Shown: positions 35,690-45,224, counted from the stretch's first letter. The stretch is 64,000 nt of DNA from Streptomyces sp. NBRC 110035 (GCF_000829695.1 NZ_BBNN01000024.1:152371-216370), one strand, 5' to 3'. Program-made: numbers and translations. Notes: generated from the sequence alone by a model not told the origin.

Positions 35690-36808
35690 GTGAGCGACCG
35701 GCAAGAGCCCGGCCAGGACCACGAGCCCCGGCACCGGCACGGCCCCAGCCCCAGCCATGAGCAGCCGCGTGGGCACCGCCACGAGCGCGACCGTCACGGC
35801 CACGGGCACCCCGACGCGTTGTCCCGCCACCACGGCCGCCTCCGCCATCTGCTCACCCCGCACTCCCATGAGACCGCGGACAAGGTCGACTCCGCCCTCG
35901 AGTCCTCGGCCCGCGGCCTGCGGGCGCTGTGGGTCTCCCTGGCGGTGCTCGGTGCGACGGCACTGGCGCAGGCGGTCGTGGTGGCCGTCTCGGGCTCGGT
36001 CGCGCTGCTCGGCGACACGGTGCACAACGCCGCTGACGCCCTGACCGCCGTACCGCTCGGGATCGCCTTCGTGCTGGGCCGGCGGGCCGCCACCCGTCGC
36101 TTCACCTACGGATACGGCCGGGCCGAGGACCTGGCGGGCGTCGTGATCGTGCTGACGATCGCGGCCTCCGCGGCCTTCGCGGGCTGGACGGCGGTGGACC
36201 GCCTCCTCGACCCGCGGCCGATGAACCACGTCCCGGCGGTCGCCGTCGCCGCTCTCGTCGGCTTCGCGGGCAACGAGTGGGTGGCCCGCTACCGCATCCG
36301 GGTCGGCCGGGCCATCGGCTCGGCCGCGCTGGTCGCCGACGGACTGCACGCCCGGACGGACGGGTTCACCTCGCTCGCCGTCCTGCTGGGCGCCGGCGGG
36401 GCGGCCCTGGGGTGGCAGCTCGCGGACCCGGTCGTGGGGCTGGCGATCACGGCGGCGATCGTCCTGGTACTGCGGGACGCGGCGAGGGAGGTGTTCGGGC
36501 GGATGATGGACGCCGTCGACCCGACGCTCGTGGACCGGGCCGAGCAGGCGCTGAGCGAGATCCCCGGTGTGCGCGCGGTGGGCGAGCTGCGGCTGCGCTG
36601 GATCGGTCACCGGCTGCGGGCCGAGGTGGCGGTCGTGGTGGACGGCGGGGCGACCGTGCGGGAGGCCCACCGCGTCGCGGTCGACGCCGAGCACGCCCTG
36701 CTGCACGCGGTACCCCGGCTGACCGCGGCCCTGGTCCACGCCGATCCGGAGCCCGCCCCGGGTGAGCAGGACCCGCACCTGCCCCTGGCCCACCACGCGG
36801 CGGCCTGA
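35690..36808 (+). CDS. Cation diffusion facilitator (metal efflux)
   Basis: This 372-residue CDF transporter starts at a GTG with GGAAGGGG upstream. Residues 1-65 are a His-rich cytoplasmic leader that could bind zinc. Six membrane helices follow, with the transport site residues in LLGDTVHNAADALT (helix 2, D-x-x-x-N/H-x-x-x-D) and LVADGLHARTDGFTSLAV (helix 5, H-A-R-T-D). A ferredoxin-like cytoplasmic dimer domain and a His-containing tail complete it. It exports zinc, cobalt or nickel in exchange for protons and is divergent from the ArsR repressor. Confidence 0.93.
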   Translation: MSDRQEPGQDHEPRHRHGPSPSHEQPRGHRHERDRHGHGHPDALSRHHGRLRHLLTPHSHETADKVDSALESSARGLRALWVSLAVLGATALAQAVVVAVSGSVALLGDTVHNAADALTAVPLGIAFVLGRRAATRRFTYGYGRAEDLAGVVIVLTIAASAAFAGWTAVDRLLDPRPMNHVPAVAVAALVGFAGNEWVARYRIRVGRAIGSAALVADGLHARTDGFTSLAVLLGAGGAALGWQLADPVVGLAITAAIVLVLRDAAREVFGRMMDAVDPTLVDRAEQALSEIPGVRAVGELRLRWIGHRLRAEVAVVVDGGATVREAHRVAVDAEHALLHAVPRLTAALVHADPEPAPGEQDPHLPLAHHAAA

Positions 36809-36883
36809 CCGGGGCGGCCGGCGTGACCCGACCGGTGCGGGCGCCGGGCCGGCCCGGCCCCGGTCCCCGTGAGCGGCCGGGGC

Positions 36884-37441
36884 TCAGGCCACGCCCAGCC
36901 CTTCCAGTACGACCGCGCCGGGCAGCTCGGCGAAGGCCTTGCCCGGCACCAGGAGTTTGCCCTGCCGGCGCCCGCTGCCGACGAGCACGTACGGCAGGTC
37001 GACGACGGCCGCGTCCACGAGCACCGGCCAGCCGGCGGGGAGTCCGATCGGGGTGATGCCGCCGTACTCCATGCCGCTCTCCCCCGTCGCCGTGTCCATC
37101 GGGGCGAACGAGGCCTTGCGGGCGCCGAGCCGGCGGCGCACGACGCCGTTGACGTCGGCCCGGGCCGTGGAGGGGACGACGCAGGCGGCGAGGGTGCTCC
37201 CGCCGCCCCGCTTGCCCACCACGACCACGCAGTTCGCGGAGCGCTCGAGCAGGTCTTGGCCGTAGTGCTCGACGAAGACCGCGGTGTCGGCCCAGCGGGG
37301 GTCCGTGTCGACGTAGAGGATCTGCTCGGCGGGGACGCTGCCGCTCCAGGCGCGGACGGCCGCGGCGACCGGCGCGGTGAGCCGGTCGAGGCATTCGGGG
37401 GCGGGGGTGGCGTGGTCGAAGGTGCCGATGGGCGCGCGCAT
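36884..37441 (-). CDS. YbaK/EbsC-family aminoacyl-tRNA deacylase-like protein
   Basis: The protein is 185 residues from ATG 37441. It has the YbaK/ProX editing domain, with VVVGKRGGGSTLAACVVPS (the conserved Lys), GARKASFAPMDTATGES, MEYGGITPIGLPAGWPVLVD, and the G-S-G-R-R-Q-G-K-L-L final motif. The family hydrolyses mischarged Cys- or Ala-tRNAPro. It appears to be a single-gene unit. Confidence 0.87.
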   Translation of the reverse strand: MRAPIGTFDHATPAPECLDRLTAPVAAAVRAWSGSVPAEQILYVDTDPRWADTAVFVEHYGQDLLERSANCVVVVGKRGGGSTLAACVVPSTARADVNGVVRRRLGARKASFAPMDTATGESGMEYGGITPIGLPAGWPVLVDAAVVDLPYVLVGSGRRQGKLLVPGKAFAELPGAVVLEGLGVA

Positions 37442-37576
37442 GACGGCACCGTAACAGCCGTGCGGCGGCCGTCGGCGTGGTGTCCCGGCGGCCGCCGGCA
37501 GCGCCGGGGCGGGCGGGGCCCGCACCCGCCCGCCCCGGCGCTGTCCGTCCCGCGTCCTCGGGGGTGAGGACCTCAG

Positions 37577-38374
37577 TCAGCTCCCGGGTTCCAGCTCGGC
37601 GAGCCGGGCCACGTCCTCCTCGTCCAGCGCCGACAGCGCCCGCAGCTGCTCCGGCGTGACGCCCTCCGGGATCGGCACCGGCGCCGGCGTGCGCAGCGGC
37701 GGCTGCCAGCCCTCGCCGGGAGTCCAACGGCGTACCACCCGGGCCGGGGCGCCCGCGACCACGGCGTGGTCGGGAACCGTGCCGCGCACCACCGCGCCCG
37801 CGGCCACCACCACGTTCCGCCCGATCCGCGCGCCGGGGAGGATCACCGCCCCGGTGCCGATCCAGCAGCCGGGGCCGATCTCCACCGGGTCCATCCGCGG
37901 CCACTGCTTGCCGATGGGCTCGTGCGGATCGTCGTAGGAGTGGTTGGTGGACGTGATGTAGACGTACGGTCCGACGTAGCAGTCGCTGCCGATGGTGACG
38001 GCGGTGTCGGCGATGACATGGCTGCCGCGGCCGAGGACGACACCGTCGCCGAGACGCAGGATCGGGTCGGGCCCCAGCTCCAGGCCGGGCATCAGCCCGG
38101 CGGTCAGTGTGACCTGTTCGCCGATGACGCAGTGCGCGCCGAGCTGGATCCAGGGTTCGCCGAAGACGGTGCCGAGCGGGAAGGCGAGCCTGGTACCTGT
38201 TCCCATCGCGCCGAAGCGGAGGCGGCCGGGGTGTTCGGCGGTCACCGAGCCCGTGCGCTGCACCCAGGCCCAGCCCGCGTGGACCGCGCGCTGCGCGAGG
38301 CGACGTGGCCAGGACGAGAACGTGTTCCTGCTTTTCGGCACCCGCTCACCGTAGTCGCCGGGCGTGACCCCCAT
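37577..38374 (-). CDS. Hexapeptide-repeat acyltransferase
   Basis: This protein of about 265 residues is built of left-handed beta-helix hexapeptide repeats (for example LRLGDGVVLGRGSHVIADTA and IGSDCYVGPYVYITS). The catalytic-type histidine lies in STNHSYDD, and the repeats IGPGCWIGTGAVILPGARIG follow, in the manner of CysE/NodL/WbbJ-type acetyltransferases. A short helical C-terminus follows (VTPEQLRALSALDEEDVARL). It probably acetylates a sugar or other small molecule. It is divergent from the gamma carbonic anhydrase gene, 80 bases away. Confidence 0.85.
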   Translation of the reverse strand: MGVTPGDYGERVPKSRNTFSSWPRRLAQRAVHAGWAWVQRTGSVTAEHPGRLRFGAMGTGTRLAFPLGTVFGEPWIQLGAHCVIGEQVTLTAGLMPGLELGPDPILRLGDGVVLGRGSHVIADTAVTIGSDCYVGPYVYITSTNHSYDDPHEPIGKQWPRMDPVEIGPGCWIGTGAVILPGARIGRNVVVAAGAVVRGTVPDHAVVAGAPARVVRRWTPGEGWQPPLRTPAPVPIPEGVTPEQLRALSALDEEDVARLAELEPGS

Positions 38375-38454
38375 CCGCTGCACGCCCTGTGATCTTCACC
38401 CCACACCTCTGGCGTACGGTGCCTGTCATCACCCGACCAGGAGGCGAGGCGACG

Positions 38455-38988
38455 ATGACGCACAAGGCGCTGATCACCGGCATCGGCGGCAGGGAACCCC
38501 AGGTGGACCCGACCGCCTTCGTGGCACCCACGGCCACGGTGGTGGGGGACGTGACGCTGGGGGCGGGGGCGAGCGTCTGGTACGGCGCGGTCCTGCGCGG
38601 CGACGTGGAGGCGATCACGGTCGGCGCGAGCAGCAACGTCCAGGACAACTGCACGCTGCACGCCGACCCCGGCTTCCCCGTCACGGTCGGCGAACGCGTC
38701 TCCGTCGGGCACAACGCCGTGGTGCACGGGGCGACGGTGGGGGACGACTGCCTGATCGGCATGGGGGCCACGGTGCTCAACGGCGCGGTGATCGGCGCCG
38801 GTTCCCTGGTGGCCGCGCAGGCGCTGGTGCCGCAGGGCATGGAGGTGCCGCCGGGCTCGCTGGTCGCGGGGGTCCCGGCGAAGGTCCGACGGGAGCTGAC
38901 GCAGGAGGAGCGCGCGGGACTGACGCTCAACGGGACGATGTACACGGAGCTGGCGAAGGCGCACCGCGACGTGCACGGTGCGCCGTAG
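38455..38988 (+). CDS. Gamma-class carbonic anhydrase family protein
   Basis: The 177-residue hexapeptide-repeat protein starts at an ATG preceded by GGAGGCGAGG. It shows the gamma-CA pattern: FVAPTATVVGDVTLGAGASV, WYGAVLRGD, NVQDNCTLHADPG (first zinc His) and VGHNAVVHGATVG (the other two His). A C-terminal helix ends QEERAGLTLNGTMYTELAKA. These trimers hydrate CO2 or act as related transferases; all three zinc histidines are present. Confidence 0.9.
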   Translation: MTHKALITGIGGREPQVDPTAFVAPTATVVGDVTLGAGASVWYGAVLRGDVEAITVGASSNVQDNCTLHADPGFPVTVGERVSVGHNAVVHGATVGDDCLIGMGATVLNGAVIGAGSLVAAQALVPQGMEVPPGSLVAGVPAKVRRELTQEERAGLTLNGTMYTELAKAHRDVHGAP

Positions 38989-39020
38989 GGCCTGTCCGGA
39001 CCGGCCGTGGATAACGGCGC

Positions 39021-41399
39021 TCAGGCGTTCCAGCTCCACTCGGCGACCTCGGGCAGGTCGGTGCCGTGTGCCCGGATCCAGTCGTGGTGCCGGGTGCGGG
39101 CGTCGGCCATCCGCTGGCGTACGGCGGCGGCGCGGACCGCGAGACCCGGGACGCGGTCGATGACGTCCATGACCAGCCGGTAGCGGTCGAGGTCGTTGCG
39201 GACCACCATGTCGAACGGCGTGGTGGTCGTCCCGGACTCCTTGTAGCCGCGGACGTGCAGGTGCTCGTGTCCGGTGCGCCGGTAGGCGAGGCGATGGATC
39301 AGCCACGGGTAGCCGTGGTAGGCGAAGATGACCGGCTTGTCGGTGGTGAACAGGCCGTCGTACTCGAAGTCGGTCATGCCGTGCGGGTGTTCCCCGTGGG
39401 GCAGCAGCCGGGTGAGGTCGACGACGTTGACGACGCGGACCGCCAGGTCCGGCAGGTGACGGCGCAGCAGCTGTGCCGCGGCCAGCACCTCCTGGGTGGG
39501 TACGTCCCCGGCACAGCCCAGCACCACGTCGGGCGTGCCGCCGTTCTCGGTGCCGGCCCAGTCCCAGACTCCGGCGCCGCGTGCGCAGTGGACGCGGGCC
39601 GCGTCCATGGACAGCCAGTCGAAGCACGGCTGCTTGCCGGCCACGACGACGTTGACGTAGTCACGACTGCGCAGCGCGTGGTCCGCGACCGACAGCAGGG
39701 TGTTGGCGTCCGGCGGCAGGTAGACCCGGACGACCTCGGGGCTCTTGTTGAGCACGTGGTCGACGAAGCCGGGGTCCTGGTGGGAGAAGCCGTTGTGGTC
39801 CTGGCGCCACACGTGCGAGGTGAGCAGGTAGTTGAGGGAGGCGACGGGGGCGCGCCAGGGCAGTTCGCGGGAGGTCCTCAGCCACTTGATGTGCTGGTTG
39901 ACCATCGAGTCGACGATGTGCACGAACGCCTCGTAGCTGGAGAACAGTCCGTGCCGTCCGGTGAGCAGGTAGCCCTCGAGCCAGCCCTGGCAGAGGTGTT
40001 CGGAGAGGATCTCCATCACGCGGCCGTGCGGGTCGAGGTGTTCGTCGACGTCGAGGGTGCCGGCCTGCCAGGCCTTGCCACTGGCCTCGTAGACGGCCTG
40101 CAGTCGGTTGGACGCCGTCTCGTCGGGGCCGACGAGCCGGAAGTCCCGCCGGCCGGCGGTGTCCTTCATGACCTGCCTCAGGAGGTCGCCGAGGACGCGG
40201 GTGGGTTCGTGGAGGGTGGTGCCGGGCTTGTCCACGGGCACGGCGAAGTCGTCGAGGTCCGGCATCGGCAGGTCGCGGACGAGCAGCCCGCCGTTGGCGT
40301 GCGGGGTGGCCCCGAGCCGGCGGGCACCCTCGGGGACGCAGGCGAGGACGTCCGCGACGGGCCGGCCCTCGGCGTCGAACAGTTCCTCGGGCCGGTACGA
40401 CCGCAGCCAGGCCTCCAACTGGTGCAGATGCTCCGGATTTTCCCGGACCGCCGACAGCGGCACCTGGTGGGAGCGCCAGGTGTTCTCCACGGGGACACCG
40501 TCCACCTCGGCAGGACCGGTCCACCCCTTCGGCGTGCGCAGCACGATCACCGGCCAGGACACCCGCTCGGTCGCACCGTCCTCGCGGGCGGCGCGCTGCG
40601 CCGCCGCGATGCGGTCCAGGGCGGTGTCCAGGGCCTGGGCCATCGCCCGGTGGACGAGGGCGGGGTCGTCGCCGGTGACGTGGATCGGCTCGTGGCCGTA
40701 GCCGCGCAGCAGCGCGTCGAGTTCGGCCTCGGGGATGCGGGACAGCACGGTCGGATTGGCGATCTTGTAGCCGTTGAGGTGCAGGATCGGCAGGACGGCG
40801 CCGTCGTGGACCGGGTCGAGGAACTTGTTGGAGTGCCAGGACGCGGCCAGCGGCCCGGTCTCCGCCTCGCCGTCGCCGATCACGCAGGCGACCAGCAGGC
40901 CCGGGTTGTCGAATGCGGCGCCGTAGGCGTGGGCGAGGCAGTAGCCGAGTTCGCCGCCCTCGTGGATCGAGCCGGGGACCTCCGGGGCGACGTGGCTGGG
41001 GACGCCGCCGGGGAAGGAGAACTGCCGGAAGAGCCTCGCCATGCCCGGGGCGTCACGGCCGACGTCCGGGTACTTCTCGCTGTAACTGCCCTCCAGCCAG
41101 GAGTTGGCCAGCACCGAGGGTCCGCCGTGGCCCGGCCCCCAGACGCACAGCGCGTCCAGCCCGCGTGCGCCGATGACCCGGTTCAGGTGGGTGTACACCA
41201 GGTTCAGTCCGGGTGAGGTGCCCCAGTGCCCGAGCAGCCTCGGCTTGATGTGCTCGGCCCTGAGGGGCTCGGTGAGCAGCGGGTTCGCCAGCAGGTAGAT
41301 CTGGCCCGCCGCCAGGTAGTTGGCGGCGCGCCAGTGGGCGTCCAGCGTGCGCAGCTCCTCGTCGGTCGGTGCAGTCCGGGTGTCCTGGTCCTCGGGCAT
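39021..41399 (-). CDS. Xylulose-5-phosphate/fructose-6-phosphate phosphoketolase
   Basis: The 792-residue, TPP-dependent enzyme has the standard family length. Motifs include [20 protein letters not shown] at the N-terminus, [17 protein letters not shown], the TPP/Mg site [27 protein letters not shown], the C-terminal [20 protein letters not shown] and [12 protein letters not shown]. It splits sugar phosphates with phosphate to acetyl phosphate and a shorter aldose phosphate. The USP gene lies upstream on the same strand, 174 bases away. The pairing with USP and a cNMP-binding protein suggests use under low oxygen or dormancy. Confidence 0.96.
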   Translation of the reverse strand: MPEDQDTRTAPTDEELRTLDAHWRAANYLAAGQIYLLANPLLTEPLRAEHIKPRLLGHWGTSPGLNLVYTHLNRVIGARGLDALCVWGPGHGGPSVLANSWLEGSYSEKYPDVGRDAPGMARLFRQFSFPGGVPSHVAPEVPGSIHEGGELGYCLAHAYGAAFDNPGLLVACVIGDGEAETGPLAASWHSNKFLDPVHDGAVLPILHLNGYKIANPTVLSRIPEAELDALLRGYGHEPIHVTGDDPALVHRAMAQALDTALDRIAAAQRAAREDGATERVSWPVIVLRTPKGWTGPAEVDGVPVENTWRSHQVPLSAVRENPEHLHQLEAWLRSYRPEELFDAEGRPVADVLACVPEGARRLGATPHANGGLLVRDLPMPDLDDFAVPVDKPGTTLHEPTRVLGDLLRQVMKDTAGRRDFRLVGPDETASNRLQAVYEASGKAWQAGTLDVDEHLDPHGRVMEILSEHLCQGWLEGYLLTGRHGLFSSYEAFVHIVDSMVNQHIKWLRTSRELPWRAPVASLNYLLTSHVWRQDHNGFSHQDPGFVDHVLNKSPEVVRVYLPPDANTLLSVADHALRSRDYVNVVVAGKQPCFDWLSMDAARVHCARGAGVWDWAGTENGGTPDVVLGCAGDVPTQEVLAAAQLLRRHLPDLAVRVVNVVDLTRLLPHGEHPHGMTDFEYDGLFTTDKPVIFAYHGYPWLIHRLAYRRTGHEHLHVRGYKESGTTTTPFDMVVRNDLDRYRLVMDVIDRVPGLAVRAAAVRQRMADARTRHHDWIRAHGTDLPEVAEWSWNA

Positions 41400-41573
41400 G
41401 GCTGGCTCCGTGGGTGATCGACGCGGTGATCGGGGCATCAGGGGAGGGGTCGGGACGGGGAGTACCAGTTTCCCGCCCGCCTCGTGCCCCGGGCGGCCGG
41501 ACACGGGCATGTGGCGCAATCCGAGCGGGGGCGCTCCCGGCTCCGTCCCGTGCTCTTCCTCCGGAGGACCGGT

Positions 41574-42518
41574 TCAGTCGTGCGCGACGACCGCGACCGG
41601 TGCCGCGGCGTGGTGCAGGACGGCGTGGGTGATCGACCCGATGCGGATACCGAAGGGATTGCGGCGGACGCGCCGCCCGACCACGACGAGCGAGGCCTCC
41701 CGTGACGCGTCGATGAGCCGGATGGACGGGCTGCCGCCGAAGGACTCCTCCACGACGTCGACGTCCTCGAACTCCGCCCTCCAGGGGCGGAGCACCTTCG
41801 CGAGCGTCGCGGTCCGTTCCTCGGCGATCACCCGGTACACGTCCGGGTCGGCCGGCAGTCCGTGGACGTAGTACGGCGGCAGGTTCCAGCCGTGCAGGAC
41901 GCGCAGTCCGGTGCCCCGCCGGGCGGCCTCGGCGAACGCGAAGCGGATCACCGCGTCGTCGGGCCGGTCGGCGTCCACGCCGAGCAGGACCGGCCGGTAG
42001 CGGGTCGCGGCGGACGGGATGCCCGTGGGATCCGGCTCGTGCTCGTCGGCAGCCTGCTCCCCGGCACGGACCAGGACGACGGGCCGCTCGGTACGGGCCA
42101 CGACGGCGAGACCCACGGAGCCGACCAGGAATCCGGCGAAGCCGCTCATCCCGCGGGAGCCCAGCACGAGCAGCTCGGCGTCCTCCGCGGCCTTGACCAG
42201 CACCTCGTGGGGCCGGCCGGCGACCTGTTCCGTGGTGACCTCGACCCCGGGGTGCCGCAGCCGCAGCCCGGTCGCGGCCTCACCCGGCGTGGTCCCCCAG
42301 CCGTCGGCCGGGAGCGACTCCGCCTCGCCGCCCCCCTTCTCCTGCCGGCCGGTCTGCGCGCCGGGGAACGGCGCCCGGGCGACAGGCTCCGGGAGGGACT
42401 CCCGGACCTCGACCAGCCGGAGCGGCAGACCCCGCACCTTCGCCTCGCGGGCCGCCCACTCGGCGGCGGCCCGGCTCTCCGCGGAACCGTCGAAACCGAT
42501 GGTGATGGTGCGGGGCAT
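41574..42518 (-). CDS. Universal stress protein, tandem USP domains
   Basis: The 314-residue protein has two USP domains. The first opens ITIGFDGSAESRAAAEWAAR and ends in the ATP motif VLGSRGMSGFAGFLVGSVGL. The second ends VVGRRVRRNPFGIRIGSITH, where the G-x2-G-x9-G-S pattern is weaker. The start ATG has AGGAGGT upstream. Tandem USPs in actinobacteria are induced by hypoxia, nitric oxide and stationary phase. Two DosR-like boxes and a tandem repeat lie upstream (separate entries). Phosphoketolase follows downstream on the same strand. Confidence 0.93.
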   Translation of the reverse strand: MPRTITIGFDGSAESRAAAEWAAREAKVRGLPLRLVEVRESLPEPVARAPFPGAQTGRQEKGGGEAESLPADGWGTTPGEAATGLRLRHPGVEVTTEQVAGRPHEVLVKAAEDAELLVLGSRGMSGFAGFLVGSVGLAVVARTERPVVLVRAGEQAADEHEPDPTGIPSAATRYRPVLLGVDADRPDDAVIRFAFAEAARRGTGLRVLHGWNLPPYYVHGLPADPDVYRVIAEERTATLAKVLRPWRAEFEDVDVVEESFGGSPSIRLIDASREASLVVVGRRVRRNPFGIRIGSITHAVLHHAAAPVAVVAHD

Positions 42519-42531
42519 GACGTGTACCTCC

Positions 42532-42569
42532 TGTTGTCGGACCTGCCGGCTGTTGTCGGACCTGCCGGC
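42532..42569. repeat. 19-bp tandem direct repeat in the USP leader
   Basis: TGTTGTCGGACCTGCCGGC occurs twice without a gap (42532-42550 and 42551-42569), beginning 13 bases upstream of the USP start codon. It lies in the 5' untranslated region of that gene. Perfect tandem copies suggest recent slippage or a selected leader structure. Confidence 0.8.
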
Positions 42570-42638
42570 CGGAACGGACCGGTATCGCTGCCGTCGGGAT
42601 CACCTCCAGTATCAGTGGGCCGGCCGACCGGCCGACAG

Positions 42639-42671
42639 GGGCCACAGGTCCCCACGGGGGCCGAAGGTCCC
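42639..42671. promoter_or_regulatory. Two DosR/DevR-like boxes between USP and cNMP-binding genes
   Basis: GGGCCACAGGTCCC (42639-42652) and GGGCCGAAGGTCCC (42658-42671) are spaced 19 bp start to start. Each agrees at about 10 of 14 positions with the GGGACTWWAGTCCC core of the dormancy regulator box. The surrounding spacer (42519-42888) holds no gene and serves both divergent promoters. Confidence 0.5.
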
Positions 42672-42888
42672 GCCCCGGAGTACCGGCGCCGCCTCCCGGT
42701 ACCCGGCGAGGGTCCCGCCCCGGTCCGGGGACACCGGCTCGATGGGGCCGGATGCCTTCGATCGGGGCCGTACGGCCCATGGCACCGGCGGCGGTTCCGC
42801 AGGAGGCTGAACCGCATCGGAATCACCCGCACGCCGCACCGACAGCCCGCCCCACCCCGTATCCCTCTGTCCCGTAAGGGAGGCCGCG

Positions 42889-43353
42889 ATGTTCGCTCCC
42901 CCGTCCCCCGGCATGCCGCGCGCCCTGCCCGCCGAGCATCGGGCGAAGCTCCTGGAGACCGCCCGCGAGGTGTCCTTCCCGCAAGGGACCCGGCTGTTCG
43001 AGGAGGGTGGCCGCGCGGACCGGTTCTGGGTCGTCCGTACCGGTACCGTCGAGCTCGACATGCATGTCCCCGGCCGCCGGGCCGCCGTCATCGAGCGTCT
43101 CGGGCACAACGAACTCGTCGGCTGGTCCTGGCTGTACAGCCCGCACGTCTGGCATCTGGGCGCAGAGGCGGCCACCCCGGTACGGGCCTACGAGTTCGAC
43201 GCCGCGGCCGTCCGCGCGATGGGAGAGGACGAGCCCGCCTTCGGGCGGACCCTCGCCCTGTGGGTGGGCCATGTGGTCGCCCACCGGCTGCACTCCGCCC
43301 GGGTCCGGCTGCTGGACCTGTACGGCCCTTACGGGGCGGGCAGCGGCGTCTGA
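42889..43353 (+). CDS. Stand-alone cyclic nucleotide-binding domain protein
   Basis: The 154-residue protein is a Crp/Fnr-like effector domain: EVSFPQGTRLFEEGGRADRF, VVRTGTVELDM, ERLGHNELVGWSWLY and the dimerisation helix ALWVGHVVAHRLHSARVRLL. The C-terminal helix-turn-helix of Crp is missing, so it cannot bind DNA by itself. It may sense a ligand and act on a partner. It is divergent from the USP/phosphoketolase genes and shares the DosR-like boxes with them. Confidence 0.85.
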   Translation: MFAPPSPGMPRALPAEHRAKLLETAREVSFPQGTRLFEEGGRADRFWVVRTGTVELDMHVPGRRAAVIERLGHNELVGWSWLYSPHVWHLGAEAATPVRAYEFDAAAVRAMGEDEPAFGRTLALWVGHVVAHRLHSARVRLLDLYGPYGAGSGV

Positions 43354-43402
43354 ACCGGACACCGGGGCCCGCGGCGGTGCGGCAGGCCACCGCCGGCAGG
43401 TG

Positions 43403-43855
43403 TCAGCCGCCCGGGCGCAGGGTCCAGACGACCGTCATCTCACCGGTCACCGCACCGTCCTCGCGCCGGATCTCGATCGACACCGGGAACTCGGGGCGCC
43501 GGCCCTCGTCCAGCTCGGCCACCACCTCGGCGGGCGGCCGGCCCAGGGTCGCGGTGGCGGTGACGGGGCCCATCGCCAGCTTCCGGTAGGCGATCTCGGC
43601 GCGGACCGCGAGGGGCACCGCCCGCGCCAGCTGCTCCCCGAACGCGGCGAGCACGATGGCCCCGCTCGCCGACTCCCCCAGGGTGAACATCGCGCCGGCG
43701 TGCGGGCCGCCCACGTGGTTGTGGTAGTCGCTCTGGTCCGGCAGGGACACCACGGCCCGTTCCGAAGTGGTCTCCAGGAACCGGAGGTCGAGAGTGCGGG
43801 CCATGGGCACCGTGGCGGCGAGCATCTCGCCGACGGTCGTCCGGTCGTCGCTCAT
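43403..43855 (-). CDS. Hotdog-fold thioesterase-like protein (DUF4442/PaaI type)
   Basis: This 150-residue protein has a hotdog fold pattern, with NHVGGPHAGAMFTLGESASG forming the central helix and the substrate loop. The strand AEIAYRKLAMGPVTATATL follows. DUF4442 and PaaI proteins hydrolyse or bind acyl-CoA thioesters. A second in-frame start lies two codons upstream. Its substrate is unknown and it appears to be a single-gene unit. Confidence 0.8.
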   Translation of the reverse strand: MSDDRTTVGEMLAATVPMARTLDLRFLETTSERAVVSLPDQSDYHNHVGGPHAGAMFTLGESASGAIVLAAFGEQLARAVPLAVRAEIAYRKLAMGPVTATATLGRPPAEVVAELDEGRRPEFPVSIEIRREDGAVTGEMTVVWTLRPGG

Positions 43856-44108
43856 GACCACACGTTACTCACGGGCAGGTGCGGCTGGCCAGGCCTCGGG
43901 GCCGACGGCCGGCCGTGCGGCGGCCTCCCCCGCGCGGTTTCCCGGCCCGCGCGGCCGGACCCGGAGCAGCAAGGACCGCGGGGGATGCGCGAGCGCACCG
44001 GTGCCCCGACGACGTGCGGCCGCTCGGGGTTGCCTCCGGATCACTTCCGGCTCCTGGTTGCTACGTCCCTGTCAACGGGCAGTGACCGAATCGTGTCACT
44101 GCCCGGGC

Positions 44109-44114
44109 TAGGGT
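44109..44114 (+). promoter_or_regulatory. -10 element of a short-leader promoter
   Basis: TAGGGT lies eight bases before the ATG of the anchored Pro/Gln-rich protein gene. This spacing matches Streptomyces leaderless promoters, where transcription starts at or next to the start codon. No ribosome binding site is present. Confidence 0.5.
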
Positions 44115-44122
44115 GGCTCACC

Positions 44123-45130
44123 ATGTGGCCAGGAAACCAGCCGCCCGGGGGCGAGCAGAACCCGCAGTCGGGCAATCCGTACCAGCAGCCGGGGTACCAA
44201 CAGCCGAATCCGTACCAGCAGCCCGGCGCCCAGCAGCCGAACCCTTACGCGCAGCCGCAGCAGTGGGGGACGCCGGACACCGTGGGCATGCCCCAGCAGC
44301 CGCAGGGCGGGGGCGGCGGGAAACAGACGAAGATCGTGGCCGTCGTGGCCGCGGCGGCCGTGGTCGTGGCCGCCGGTGTCACCGGCTTCCTGGTGCTGGG
44401 CGGTGACAAGGACGACACCGCCGACAAGAGGGACGCGCAGCCGTCCGTGAGCGCGTCCGAGAAGCCCTCCACGGAGCCGAGCTCCTCCGGCTCCGACGAC
44501 AGCCCGCGGGGCGGGGACGCCGAGAAGGCGACGGTTCCGGGCTGGCAGGTCGTCACGAACACGCGCTTCGGCACTAAGTTCGACGTCCCCGCCGACTGGG
44601 AGATCGAGGATCCCGGCACCAGCGTGGGCTTCGAATGGGAGGAGGAGGACGGTGAGCTGGACCGCACCACCGTCACCGCCCCCGCCTATCTGAAGTCCAA
44701 GTGGTGCACGAGCGACGACGACAAGGACGGCCGCGAGGACGACACCGCCCTCGTGACCGCCGGCACCCGTGGCGAGAACGGCGCCAAGACCTCGGACCAG
44801 GCCGCGGAGACCCGTGTGCCGTGGTGGATCTACGGCGGCTACACGCAGCCCGACAAGAAGAGCGTGAAGTCCGGGAAGCCGAAGGCGTACACGACCGCCT
44901 CGGGCATCAAGGGCAGTGTCGTCACGGCGCACTCGGAGAACACGCCCCAGAACGGCACGTGCGACAGCGAGGGCAAGGCGATCACCTTCGGGTTCAAGAA
45001 CGGTGCCGGGGACTTCGTCACCTGGAACCTGTACGGCGCCAAGGGCGTCGAGGACGAGATCCCGGAGGAGACCGTGCAGAAGATCCTCAGCACGGTACGC
45101 CTCACCGAGGAAGCACCGACCGAGTCGTAG
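44123..45130 (+). CDS. Membrane-anchored protein with Pro/Gln-rich N-terminus
   Basis: The 335-residue protein has three parts. Residues 1-70 form a cytoplasmic tail of Y-Q-Q-P-rich repeats (NPYQQPGYQQPNPYQQPG). One transmembrane helix follows (KIVAVVAAAAVVVAAGVTGF), then a Ser/Asp-rich linker. The extracellular domain (about 145-335) begins PGWQVVTNTRFGTKFDVPAD. It contains a possible Cys pair (KSKWCTSDDD and NGTCDSEGK). This architecture is common in Streptomyces surface proteins of unknown function. Its promoter appears leaderless and a strong terminator follows. Confidence 0.8.
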   Translation: MWPGNQPPGGEQNPQSGNPYQQPGYQQPNPYQQPGAQQPNPYAQPQQWGTPDTVGMPQQPQGGGGGKQTKIVAVVAAAAVVVAAGVTGFLVLGGDKDDTADKRDAQPSVSASEKPSTEPSSSGSDDSPRGGDAEKATVPGWQVVTNTRFGTKFDVPADWEIEDPGTSVGFEWEEEDGELDRTTVTAPAYLKSKWCTSDDDKDGREDDTALVTAGTRGENGAKTSDQAAETRVPWWIYGGYTQPDKKSVKSGKPKAYTTASGIKGSVVTAHSENTPQNGTCDSEGKAITFGFKNGAGDFVTWNLYGAKGVEDEIPEETVQKILSTVRLTEEAPTES

Positions 45131-45143
45131 CGGGCAGGGGAGG

Positions 45144-45207
45144 CCGAGGGTTCCTCCGGCCGTTTCCCGCCGCCCCGAGGGCGGGAAACGGCCGGAGGAA
45201 CCCTCGG
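45144..45207. terminator. 28-bp perfect-stem terminator
   Basis: Bases 45144-45171 pair exactly with 45180-45207 around an 8-base loop (GCCCCGAG). It begins 14 bases after the stop of the anchored protein gene. It is the strongest terminator-like hairpin in the window and insulates the MFS promoter downstream. Confidence 0.85.
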
Positions 45208-45224
45208 CGCGTGGGGCGGCACAT

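Noticed and set aside
39066..41216. A 716-codon plus-strand frame opposite the phosphoketolase gene
   Set aside because: No recognisable protein features; a shadow of the codon bias of the true gene.
42532..42569. CRISPR-like repeat
   Set aside because: Only two copies with no spacer between them; it is a simple tandem duplication.
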